In this document: positions 16,665-25,758 of the stretch, one piece after another
Numbering within the stretch: position 1 is the first letter of the stretch
Layout of the letters: each line of letters starts with the position of its first letter
NCBI GenBank assembly: GCA_033764095.1
Contig: JANRJF010000458.1
Location: 4,814 to 68,813 of the forward strand
Origin: JBDTMT01 sp033764095
GTDB lineage: Bacteria; Desulfobacterota; Binatia; HRBIN30; CADEER01
Reading direction: 5' to 3'
DNA length: 64,000 nt
Notes under the pieces: model-generated
What the model saw: only the letters and a program-made list of their open reading frames with translations
Database searches by the model: none
What the model was told of the DNA's origin: nothing
Program-made: the position numbers and the translations under genes

Positions 16665-18953
16665 TCAATCGTCGCGTGACTCGTCGGCACGCGTCGGCGT
16701 GCGCGTCGCGCGCGGCGTCGGTGTGCGAGTCGGCGCGGCGGTCGGCGTGCGGGTCAGCGTCGGCCGCCGCGTCGGCGTCGGCGTGCGCGTCGCGGTTGGC
16801 CGCCGCGTCGGCGTGCGGGTCGGCAGGCGCGTCGAGGTGGCGGTGGCGCGCCGCGTTGCCGTCGGCGTCACCCGCGCCGTGACCGTCGGCGTGCGTGAGC
16901 GCAGCGTCGCGGTAGGCGTGCCCGGTCGCGCGCTGGCCGTCGGCGTCGCCCGCGTCGGCGTCCTGGTGACCGCGAGGGTCGGGGTGGGGCTGGCTGATGG
17001 CGTCGCGCTCGCCGCGCGCGGCGTGCCGCCGATCGTCAGCGACACGACGCCGAGGTTGGAGTTGGTCGAGCCGTCCCAGGCCGCGTAGGTGAAGGCGTCG
17101 GCGCCGCTGAAGCCGGCGTCGGGCAGGAAGGTGGCGACACCGTTGGCGAGCCCCACCGTGCCATGCGCCGGTTGCGAGACGATGCGCAGCGTCAGCCCAT
17201 TCAGGTCGGCATCGGTGGCGCTGAGCGCGATCGGCAGCGGGACATCGACCGCCGTCGTGCGACTCAGGTTGACCACCACCGGGGCGCGATTCGGGTTGCG
17301 CTCCTCGCTGTTGGGACCAGCGTGACACAGGAAGCACCCGACCTGGAATCCGCGCCAGAGGACCTTCGATCCCAATTCGCTCTGCAGCACGCGATCGGCC
17401 TGCGCGCGCGACAGCTCGGTGCCGCGGTAGTCGCTGCCGTGACAGTCGCGGCAGCGCCCGGCGCCGCGCTGCTCGACCGCGTCCGGATGACGCTGCACCC
17501 AGGCGTTGCCGATCGGATGCATGCCGTGCGGTCCGCCGTCGATGGTGGTCACGCCACCCGGGTGGCAGCTGACGCACTCCACCAGCATGCCGGGATGCCC
17601 CTGCAACTGGATGCTCTGGAGGTTGTCGTTGCGGTGCGAGGCCGGAAACTCGGCGTGCGTCGAGCCGTGGCAGGCTTCGCATTTGAGACCGCCGTGTCCG
17701 GTGGAGAAGCGATACAGCGACAGTCCGGCGGCCGGCGCATCGGGTGTGGTGGCGAAGGTGTCGTTCACCGCCCGACGGCGCGCGCCGGAGGCGTCGAACA
17801 CCGAGGTGAAGCGGATGGCACCGTTGTTCTGCACCGCGGTGCCCGTGTGGCAGTTCTGGCAGGTTGGCTCGTCGAGCCAGCCGACGCGGGTCGCCGCGCC
17901 GACATCGCGCATGGTGCCATGGCAGCTCTGGCACTGCATGGCCAGGGTGCCGTCCGCCGCCACCGCCGAGCCCATGGCGCCGCGCAGGCAGCGCGTGACC
18001 GACCCCGGATGGCAGCGGTAGCAGGCCGCGCGGCCCTGATCGATGTCGTCGAGCAACGCATGGCGCGTGTGCACCGCCGCGGTCAGCGGCGTGATGCCCG
18101 TCTGGCCGCTGCCGGGCAGCGCCTCGGAGGCATGGCAGGTGGCGCACAGCACCGCCCGACCCGCCAGCGCGCTCGGCAGCAGCCCGCGCGCATCGTAGCC
18201 GCCGGCGGCCAGTGCCGCCGCGTACGCTACCTGGTCGCGGTGGCGGTCGTCGTGCAGCTGCAGCACGTTGCGGCGGAAGTCGCGTTCGGGGTCCATCTCG
18301 AACGCCCAGCCGCTGGGCGGTTGCGCCGCCGGCAGGCCGCCCGATCCGTGGCAGCCCTTGCAGCTCAGCTCATCGGAGACCGGTAGCACGATATCGGTCC
18401 GCGCCAGCTCGACGCCGTTGCGGTCGCGCGCCACCAGACGCATTAGCGGGTAGTAGTTCTTGCGGCCGGCGTCGTCGTAGGGCGTGATCGGAATGCCCTC
18501 GCCGATGAACCACTGCGCGGCCGCGTCCCAGCGCATCGCCTGCGGCGTGTTGGCAGCGCCCGGCATGGCAAACCCCGCGAGGCCGCCGTCGCTCGGGAAC
18601 ATCGCGCCGAACAGCGCCGGCGCGTGCTGCCAGAAGTTGGACTTGCCGACGGAGGTGGTGTTGATCGAGCCGTCCGGATCGGCGACCGCCTGATAGGTGA
18701 CGGTGATGCCGGCCGCCGCCGGGTCGGTGACCAGCCGGCCCTGCGCATCGGTGAGCTGTGCGTGGATGGTGTTGAAGGGCGGCAGGATGGCGAACAGAGA
18801 GAAGTCGGCGTCCATGCAGTGCATGCCGAGGTTGTTCCAGCCGACCAACGTCCACGCCGCAGCCCACGCCGGTGCCGCAACCAGTAACACCAGCGCCACG
18901 GTGCAGATGCCTTGCCATCGCACCGCTTCGCCTCGATCCGATCCCTGCGACAT
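16665..18953 (-). CDS. Secreted nine-haem c-type cytochrome with Ig-like domain and Thr/Pro-rich C-terminal tail
   Basis: 762 aa. The ATG at 18953 has GGAGG 7 nt upstream and gives a signal peptide (RWQGICTVALVLLVAAPAWA). I count nine CxxCH motifs: CKGCH, CATCH, CYRCH, CQSCH, CQNCH, CEACH, CVSCH, CRDCH and CFLCH. Before the haem region is a conserved-looking segment of about 200 residues (WNNLGMHCMDADFSLFAILP, VGKSNFWQHAPALFG). After it comes a cadherin/Big_9-like domain (LRIVSQPAHGTVGLANG, FSGADAFTYAAWDGSTN), then about 110 residues of TPT/RTPTR repeats to the end. The tail could span or attach to the cell surface. Likely role: extracytoplasmic electron transfer; donor and acceptor are unknown. 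It is convergent with the cbb3 operon. Confidence 0.85.
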   Translation of the reverse strand: MSQGSDRGEAVRWQGICTVALVLLVAAPAWAAAWTLVGWNNLGMHCMDADFSLFAILPPFNTIHAQLTDAQGRLVTDPAAAGITVTYQAVADPDGSINTTSVGKSNFWQHAPALFGAMFPSDGGLAGFAMPGAANTPQAMRWDAAAQWFIGEGIPITPYDDAGRKNYYPLMRLVARDRNGVELARTDIVLPVSDELSCKGCHGSGGLPAAQPPSGWAFEMDPERDFRRNVLQLHDDRHRDQVAYAAALAAGGYDARGLLPSALAGRAVLCATCHASEALPGSGQTGITPLTAAVHTRHALLDDIDQGRAACYRCHPGSVTRCLRGAMGSAVAADGTLAMQCQSCHGTMRDVGAATRVGWLDEPTCQNCHTGTAVQNNGAIRFTSVFDASGARRRAVNDTFATTPDAPAAGLSLYRFSTGHGGLKCEACHGSTHAEFPASHRNDNLQSIQLQGHPGMLVECVSCHPGGVTTIDGGPHGMHPIGNAWVQRHPDAVEQRGAGRCRDCHGSDYRGTELSRAQADRVLQSELGSKVLWRGFQVGCFLCHAGPNSEERNPNRAPVVVNLSRTTAVDVPLPIALSATDADLNGLTLRIVSQPAHGTVGLANGVATFLPDAGFSGADAFTYAAWDGSTNSNLGVVSLTIGGTPRAASATPSASPTPTLAVTRTPTRATPTASARPGTPTATLRSRTPTVTARVTPTATRRATATSTRLPTRTPTRRPTATRTPTPTRRPTLTRTPTAAPTRTPTPRATRTPTRADESRDD
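16680..17020 (-). repeat. Low-complexity DNA coding the Thr-Pro-Thr/Arg tail of the multihaem cytochrome
   Basis: On the plus strand this is a run of degenerate GTCGGCGTGCGGGTC-like units; read on the minus strand it codes RTPT/ATPT repeats. Units vary in sequence and length, so this is an expanding coding repeat rather than a tandem array with fixed spacers. Confidence 0.8.
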
Positions 18954-19391
18954 CGCGCCCTCCGCAATTTCCGCGTCGCCGTTCGGTGCAGATCGAAGGC
19001 CGTACGGCGTGACGCTCAGCGAGATGCGCGACGGGTCTGCAAATGCTGCCGCAGCGTGGGTGAATTCGCGCGCGCTGCGCGTTTTCCCATGTCGCACAAC
19101 GGCGCGCCGCACATTCGTCGCAGCGATCGGAATCGCGTCGACCAACCGTCGCACGTTCCGCCACACGTGCATCGTTCTCGCCGGGGTGCCGTCGCAGTGC
19201 TGGGAATGCGGCCAGCCGTGCCGCGCGCCGGGGTTGGGTGCCGCCACGCCGCCGCCCTCGACCACACTCCGCCCGACGTGGCGATTGGTGCGGCGGCCGC
19301 GGCCGCGGTATGCGAGCGGCCCTGCCGGCCGGCGCGGCCGATTCGGGCTGCGGCGGCGATGCGGTTCGGCGGCGCGCCGAGGAGTCGGGTC
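18954..19391. other. Divergent intergenic region, no gene seen
   Basis: 438 bp between the multihaem cytochrome start and the FkbM methyltransferase start. It is less GC-rich around 18960-19150 (TTTCCGCG, ACGTTCC stretches), as expected for promoters. Open frames through it lack start signals and have shadow-like composition. I see no clear operator. Confidence 0.4.
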
Positions 19392-20243
19392 ATGATGACG
19401 ACGCGTACGAAGATCGCTCTCGCCCGCATCGTCCACCGCGTCATTGCGCGCGGCCGGCGCCTGGCTGGTCGGGGCAGCTCGACGGTCGCGGCGCGCGGCG
19501 GCATTCGCTACCACCTCGACCTCGACGAGGGGATCGACTTCTCGCTCTATCTGCTCGGCGCCTTCGAGCCGCGCACACGCCGCGCGCTGCGGCGGCTGGT
19601 CAGGCGCGGCGACGTGGTGTTCGACATCGGCGCGAACATCGGCGCCCACACGCTCGACCTGGCGCGGGCGGTCGGCAGCGCCGGCCACGTCTACGCGTTC
19701 GAGCCGGCCGACCTCGCCTTCGCCAAGCTGCAGCGCAACCTGGCGCTGAACCCGCCGCTGGCCGCGCGCACCTCGGCCAGCCGCATGTTCCTCGCCGCGG
19801 TGTCGAGCGGCGCGCGCGCGCCGGACACCTATGCGAGCTGGCCGCTCGTCGCATGCACCGCAGTGCACCCGACGTTGCGCGGCCAACTGGCGTCCACCGC
19901 CGGGGCGGCGATCGCGTCGCTCGACGACTTCGTCAGCCGCCAGCGCGTCGCCCGACTCGACCTGATCAAGATCGACGTCGACGGCCACGAGCTGCCGGTG
20001 CTGCAGGGTGCCGCGGCGACGCTGCGCCGCTTCCGACCGACGCTGGTCATGGAGCTGGCGCCCTACCTGCACGCCGAGGCGCGGCATCGATTCGCCGACT
20101 TCATCGCGCTGCTGCGTCGCGCCGACTACTCGCTCCGCCCGCTCGGCGGGGGGCGGCCGCTGCCGCTCGACGCGGCCCGCCTCGCCCGCGCCATTCCCGA
20201 CGGCGCCAGCCGCAACGTCATCGCGCGCGCCGGGGGTGGATGA
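19392..20243 (+). CDS. FkbM-family SAM-dependent methyltransferase
   Basis: 283 aa from ATG-ATG at 19392; the frame is open further upstream but only codes Arg/Ala-rich noise there. SAM motif I is VVFDIGANIGAHTLDLA, followed by the acidic motif VYAFEPADLAFAKLQRN; later DLIKIDVDGHELPVLQGAAA is the FkbM hallmark (IKIDVEGxExxVLxG), and PTLVMELAPYL matches the C-terminal strand. FkbM enzymes methylate hydroxyl groups on polysaccharides, natural products or lipids; the substrate here is unknown. It is monocistronic, with a strong hairpin 57 nt after its stop. Confidence 0.85.
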   Translation: MMTTRTKIALARIVHRVIARGRRLAGRGSSTVAARGGIRYHLDLDEGIDFSLYLLGAFEPRTRRALRRLVRRGDVVFDIGANIGAHTLDLARAVGSAGHVYAFEPADLAFAKLQRNLALNPPLAARTSASRMFLAAVSSGARAPDTYASWPLVACTAVHPTLRGQLASTAGAAIASLDDFVSRQRVARLDLIKIDVDGHELPVLQGAAATLRRFRPTLVMELAPYLHAEARHRFADFIALLRRADYSLRPLGGGRPLPLDAARLARAIPDGASRNVIARAGGG

Positions 20244-20299
20244 AGCGCGAAAGCGCGCGTCACCCGCGCCGCCCCGGCAGGCGTCCATACGCGCGGCGC

Positions 20300-20332
20300 G
20301 GGAGGCATGGCGCCGGGCGCGCCATGCCTCCC
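20300..20332. terminator. Perfect 14-bp stem hairpin between convergent genes
   Basis: GGGAGGCATGGCGC, a 5-nt loop (CGGGC), then GCGCCATGCCTCCC, followed on the plus strand by GTTGTT. It lies between the ends of the FkbM gene and norZ. A stem this stable can terminate in both directions; the weak T-run makes this an inference. Confidence 0.7.
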
Positions 20333-20360
20333 GTTGTTCAGGCGAAGCGACGTGCGCGTG

Positions 20361-22658
20361 TCAACTCGCGCTCGGCGCCGCCACCGCGGTGATCGGCTCC
20401 TCGGCCGCCGCTGCGGTCGGCTCGTACGACCAGCCGAACTTGAGGCCGGCGATGAACCAGGCGAAGGCGGCGACGCCGATCAGGAAGGTGCTGTCGCCGA
20501 CCAGGCGCATCCAGCGCAGCGTCACCAGCAGTGGCGTCTGCATGAACTCGGCGCTGCGCGCGAACCACAGGCCGTGCTCGATGCTGGCGCCGGCCTGCAG
20601 CAGTCCGATCGGCAGCAGGCTGAGCGCGACCATCAGGCCGAGGCCGACGTTCATCCCCCAGAAGGCGACGCGCAGCCAGCCCTCGCGCCAGGCGCCGAGC
20701 GGGGAGAGGCGGCGCAGCACCAGCAGAATGAGGCCGAGCGACAGCAGACCGTAGACCCCGAACAGCGCGGTGTGCGCGTGCACCGGCGTCGTGTTGAGCC
20801 CCTGCATGTAATACAGCGCCACCGGCGGATTGATCAGAAAACCGAAGACGCCGGCGCCGATCAGGTTCCAGAACGCGACGCCGAGGAAGAAGCGGATCGG
20901 CCACCGATAGCGTTCCATCCACGGCGCCCGCCGCCCGGCGTGCACGGTATCGAACGCCTCGAAGCCGATCAGCGCCAGCGGCACCACCTCGAGCGCGCTG
21001 AAGCTGGCGCCCACCGCCATCACCGACACCGGCGTGCCGCTGAAGTACAGGTGATGGAAGGTGCCGGGGATGCCGCCGAGCAGGAAGATGGCGGTCGAGA
21101 AGAGCGCCGCACTGGTCGCACTGGCCGGCCGCACCAGGCCGAGGCGGGCGAAGAGGAACGCCATCGCGGCGGTGGCGAAGACCTCCATGAACCCTTCGAC
21201 CCAGAGGTGGACCACCCACCAGCGCCAGTACTCCATCACCGACAGGTGGGTGCGCGCGCCGTAGAAGAAGCCGGCGGCGTAGAAGAGGCCGATCGCGCCG
21301 GCGGAGCCGGCGAACAGGGTCACCAGCGGGCGCATCTGGTCGCGCCGGCGCAACGCCGGCCAGAAGCCGCGCAAGGTCAGCACCAGCCACAGCACCAGGC
21401 CGACGAACAACGCGATCTGCCAGGCGCGCCCGAGGTCGACGTACTCGTACCCCTGATGCCCGAACCAGAAGCTCCAGCCGAGGCCGAGTCGGTTCTGCAC
21501 CGACAGCCATTCGCCGCCGAGCGAGCCGGCGACCACCGCCACCAGCGCCGCGAACAGCACGTTCACACCGAGCTTCTGGAAGCGCGGCTCCTGCCCGCCG
21601 ACCGCCGGAGCCAGGAACAGTCCGGCCGCGAGGAAGGCGGTGGCGATCCAGAACACGGCGAGCTGCAGATGCCAGGTGCGACTGACCGCGTACGGCAGCC
21701 ACGTCGCGAGCGGCAGGCCGAAGAAGGCGTCGCCCTCCACCGTGTAGTGCGCGGTGAGCGCACCGAGCAGCACCTGGACGACGAACATGGCGACGACGAC
21801 GTAGGCGAACTTGCCGACGGCGCGCATCGACGGCGTCAGCGCGATGCCGTCGAGCGGATCGCGCGCCGGCGGCTCGGGTGCCTCCTCGACGCGGTCGCGC
21901 GCCACCTTGTACCAGACCAGGGCGCCGATGCCGGCGATCAGCAGCACGATGCTGATCATCGACCAGATGAGGTTGGCGGCGGTCGGCTGATTGCCGACCA
22001 GCGGCTCGTGCGGCCAGTTGTTGGTGTACGTGACGGTGCTGTCCGGGCGCTCGGTGGTGCACGCCCAGGCGGTCCAGAAGAAGAAGCGGGTCAGCGCGGC
22101 GCGATCGCTGGGCTCCGGGACCGCGTCGTCCTGCAGGGCATAGGCGCGGCGCAAGCCGTCGAGCGACGCATCGCCGGCGAATAGCGCCGCATAGTGGGCG
22201 GCGGTCGCGGCGATCGCCGTGCCGCGCGCCTCGGAGATGGTCACCGTCTGGCTGGCGGCATCGTAGGTGTTGGTGCGCAGCTCGCGGCGTACGCGCGCCT
22301 CGACCGCGGCGCGCTGCTCGGGCGGCAACGCCGCCGCATCGACCCCGTACGCCTCGCGCGCGTACAGAGCGTTCAGCGCCGTCGCCTCGCGGTGCAGCCA
22401 GTCCGCCGACCAGTCCGGTGCCTGATACGCGCCGTGTCCCCAGATCGACCCGACCTGCTGGCCGCCGAGGCGCTGCCACACCTCCTGCCCATCCAGGATG
22501 GAGTCGTGCGTCGCGATCTCGACCCCGCTCGCGGTCACCACGCGGGCCGGAATCGGCGGCGCCTGGCGGTACACCTCGCGACCGAAGAAGCCCAGCACGC
22601 CGAAGCAGCCGAGCACGACCGCACCCAGCCCCAACCACAATCTCGTCGTCTCTTTCAT
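20361..22658 (-). CDS. norZ: Quinol-dependent nitric oxide reductase (qNor)
   Basis: 765 aa, starting MKETTRLWLGLGAVVLGCFG. It reduces 2 NO to N2O using quinol at the inner membrane. The long N-terminal extension (FFGREVYRQAPPIPARVVTA, ILDGQEVWQRLGGQQVGSIW) is the NorC-like region fused in single-subunit qNor. The catalytic part carries the haem-copper-oxidase-like fold with about 14 helices and conserved patterns (VEGDAFFGLPLATWLPYAVS, TWHLQLAVFWIATAFLAAGL, RDQMRPLVTLF, HLWVEGFMEVFATAAMAFLF, GTFHHLYFSGTP, VHAHTALFGVYGLLSLG). The absence of a separate norC supports the quinol type. It lies 28 nt downstream of scdA on the same strand, divergent from norR, so it is probably NO-induced for detoxification rather than part of a full denitrification set. 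Confidence 0.95.
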   Translation of the reverse strand: MKETTRLWLGLGAVVLGCFGVLGFFGREVYRQAPPIPARVVTASGVEIATHDSILDGQEVWQRLGGQQVGSIWGHGAYQAPDWSADWLHREATALNALYAREAYGVDAAALPPEQRAAVEARVRRELRTNTYDAASQTVTISEARGTAIAATAAHYAALFAGDASLDGLRRAYALQDDAVPEPSDRAALTRFFFWTAWACTTERPDSTVTYTNNWPHEPLVGNQPTAANLIWSMISIVLLIAGIGALVWYKVARDRVEEAPEPPARDPLDGIALTPSMRAVGKFAYVVVAMFVVQVLLGALTAHYTVEGDAFFGLPLATWLPYAVSRTWHLQLAVFWIATAFLAAGLFLAPAVGGQEPRFQKLGVNVLFAALVAVVAGSLGGEWLSVQNRLGLGWSFWFGHQGYEYVDLGRAWQIALFVGLVLWLVLTLRGFWPALRRRDQMRPLVTLFAGSAGAIGLFYAAGFFYGARTHLSVMEYWRWWVVHLWVEGFMEVFATAAMAFLFARLGLVRPASATSAALFSTAIFLLGGIPGTFHHLYFSGTPVSVMAVGASFSALEVVPLALIGFEAFDTVHAGRRAPWMERYRWPIRFFLGVAFWNLIGAGVFGFLINPPVALYYMQGLNTTPVHAHTALFGVYGLLSLGLILLVLRRLSPLGAWREGWLRVAFWGMNVGLGLMVALSLLPIGLLQAGASIEHGLWFARSAEFMQTPLLVTLRWMRLVGDSTFLIGVAAFAWFIAGLKFGWSYEPTAAAAEEPITAVAAPSAS

Positions 22659-22686
22659 CTCACGCTCCGTTCCGCTGCCCGCCCGC

Positions 22687-23343
22687 TCAGCCGTTCAGCA
22701 CCGCCGGGAAGAGGACGTTGTTCTCCAGGTGGACGTGCCGCATCAGGTCGAGCTCCAACTCGCGCAGGCCGTCGTACAGCGCCCGCCAGGTTCCGCAGGC
22801 ATCGCTCGGTGCGACCAGATCCGCGGTCAGCGCCCGCGTGCGCCGCAGGTTCTCCGCATGATCCTCGTGCTCGGCCATCATCATCGTGATCGGCATGTGC
22901 GCGCGGGGGCCAAAGCCGGCGCGGATCATCGGGAAGAGGATCTGCTCCTCCTTCGCCATGTGCTCGCAGAGGCCGTCGCGCATGTCGGCGACGTGCAGCG
23001 CCAGCCCGACCGGGCAGGACGGTTTGTCGCGGTGCACGCGCTCGACCTTGCCGGCCATCTGCACCAGGCGAGTCAGCTCTTCGCGCAGCGGCTCGTGGAA
23101 GCGGGCGATGATGAAGTCCACCAGCGCCACCGGCGCCAATGACTCGGGCCGCACATCCATCTCCGCCGGCCGCGACTCGATCTCGGCCAACAAGACCTGC
23201 GGGTCGATGCCACGCTCGGCACAGGCCTCCTCCAGCGACCGGCGACCGCCACAACAGAAGTCCAACCGGTGGCGCTGCAGCACCCGCGCCGCGGCCGGTC
23301 CGGCCGCCGCCAACTCAGCCAATGTGGTTCTGGTCATTTCCAT
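22687..23343 (-). CDS. scdA: Di-iron iron-sulfur cluster repair protein (ScdA/YtfE/RIC family)
   Basis: 218 aa; the ATG at 23343 has GGGAGCG upstream. Residues 1-60 form the ScdA_N (DUF542) domain with the adjacent cysteines C30-C31 (RLDFCCGGRRSLEEAC). Residues about 80-218 form a hemerythrin-like four-helix domain with the expected His/Glu ligands (IIARFHEPLREEL, CEHMAKEEQILFP, MMMAEHEDHAENL, DLMRHVHLENNVLFP). These proteins repair Fe-S clusters damaged by NO or oxidants. It is the first gene of the scdA-norZ unit, facing norR across 156 bp with candidate regulatory sites. Confidence 0.94.
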   Translation of the reverse strand: MEMTRTTLAELAAAGPAAARVLQRHRLDFCCGGRRSLEEACAERGIDPQVLLAEIESRPAEMDVRPESLAPVALVDFIIARFHEPLREELTRLVQMAGKVERVHRDKPSCPVGLALHVADMRDGLCEHMAKEEQILFPMIRAGFGPRAHMPITMMMAEHEDHAENLRRTRALTADLVAPSDACGTWRALYDGLRELELDLMRHVHLENNVLFPAVLNG

Positions 23344-23376
23344 GGAACGCTCCCTTCGTTCGGCGTGCTGCCCACG

Positions 23377-23390
23377 GCTCAACGCAAGCC
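23377..23390 (-). promoter_or_regulatory. Candidate sigma-54 promoter for scdA-norZ
   Basis: Read on the minus strand, TGGCTTGCGTTGAGCC contains GG-N10-GC, the invariant spacing of sigma-54 -24/-12 elements (GG at 23390-23389, GC at 23378-23377). The predicted transcript start is near 23365, about 22 nt before the scdA ATG. The match outside the GG/GC pairs is weak. The neighbouring regulator has the GAFTGA motif needed to activate sigma-54 holoenzyme, which makes the site more credible. Confidence 0.5.
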
Positions 23391-23449
23391 ACGAACCACT
23401 CGCCATCGGGACCGCACGCGTCCGTTTCCCACCCTCTGGTGCGATTTGC

Positions 23450-23487
23450 ACAACAGGACCTCGTTGTGAGACACACAACGCCGTTGT
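23450..23487. promoter_or_regulatory. Two ACAAC/GTTGT palindromes in the norR-scdA gap: candidate NorR enhancer sites
   Basis: ACAAC (23450-23454)-N8-GTTGT (23463-23467) and ACAAC (23475-23479)-N3-GTTGT (23483-23487). They lie about 85-120 bp upstream of the predicted scdA start and immediately before the norR GTG, as expected for an enhancer that also controls norR. Arm sequence is conserved but spacing differs between the two sites, so half-site usage may vary. Confidence 0.5.
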
Positions 23488-23499
23488 AGGAATCGCAGC

Positions 23500-25055
<1,556 letters not shown>

Positions 25056-25059
<4 letters not shown>

Positions 25060-25628
25060 CGCGGCGCGCGCGTTTCACCCCTGCCGCGCTCGCGGCGTTC
25101 CGCGGTGCGCCGGTGGACGACGTCGTCGGGCGCGGCCTGCGCCTGCTCTTCGTCGGCATCAACCCCGGACTGTGGACGGCGGCGGTGAACGCGCACTTCG
25201 CCCGGCGCGGCAATCGCTTCTGGCCGGCGCTGCACGCGGCCGGCATCACCCCGACGCTGGTCGATGCCAGCGACGGCATGTCGCGCGCGGACCTCGCTAT
25301 GCTGCGCGGGCTCGGCGTCGGCATCACCAACATCGTGCCGACCGCCAGCGCGCGGGCCGACGAGCTGACGCTCGAGCAGCTGCGCGCCGGCGCGGCGGCA
25401 CTGGAAGCGAAGGTGCAGCGGCTGCGCCCGCGCGTCGTGGCGGTGCTCGGCCTCACCGCCTATCGCCAGGCCTTCGCCCGCCCGCGGGCGGGCGCCGGAC
25501 GGCAGTCCGACCGCCTCGCCGGCGCCGAGTTGTGGGTGTTGCCCAATCCGAGCGGCCTCAACGCGCACGACACCGTCGCCAGCCTGGCCGCCGCCTACCG
25601 CGCCGCCTGGGACGCGGGGCAGGCGTGA
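25056..25628 (+). CDS. mug: G/U(T) mismatch-specific DNA glycosylase (MUG/TDG family)
   Basis: 190 aa, starting in the norR stop overlap (ATGA). The catalytic motif GINPG (34-38, FVGINPGLWTAAVNAHFA) with its Asn and the distal loop motif NPSGLNAH place it in uracil-DNA glycosylase family 2. It removes U or T opposite G from double-stranded DNA, starting base-excision repair in the cytoplasm. RRGNRFWPAL and LGVGITNIVPTASARADEL are also family patterns. Co-transcription with norR is notable because NO and nitrosating species deaminate cytosine to uracil; a functional link is an inference. Confidence 0.9.
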
Positions 25629-25639
25629 GAAACCAGGGA

Positions 25640-25708
25640 GTGGTGGCCCTCCGCGGCCGCCGTCCCGCCAGCCCGGCCCGCACGGCGGCCACGGAGGGCC
25701 GCCACCAC
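25640..25708. repeat. Long hairpin (24-nt imperfect arms) between mug and the amidohydrolase
   Basis: Arm 25640-25663 (GTGGTGGCCCTCCG then CGGCCGCCGT) pairs with 25682-25708 (ACGGCGGCC then ACGGAGGGCC, GCCACCAC) around an 18-nt loop, with two or three mismatches. It lies 12 nt after the mug stop and could end that transcript. Its length and the lack of a T-run suggest a dispersed palindromic repeat rather than a dedicated terminator. Confidence 0.7.
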
Positions 25709-25758
25709 GACCGGTCCCCGGTTTGAATCCCACCACTCGGGTTTGCGAAAGGTAGCGC

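Noticed and set aside
16680..17020. Repetitive tract resembling a short CRISPR or VNTR array
   Set aside because: Units are degenerate with no unique spacers and lie in frame inside the multihaem cytochrome gene, coding a TPT tail.
18912..19391. Upstream extension of the FkbM methyltransferase frame
   Set aside because: No ribosome site and no family similarity; ATG-ATG at 19392 starts a normal-length FkbM protein.
25705..25735. GGTTTGAATCCC, like a tRNA T-arm
   Set aside because: No acceptor, D or anticodon arms upstream; the preceding DNA is the right arm of the 25640-25708 hairpin.
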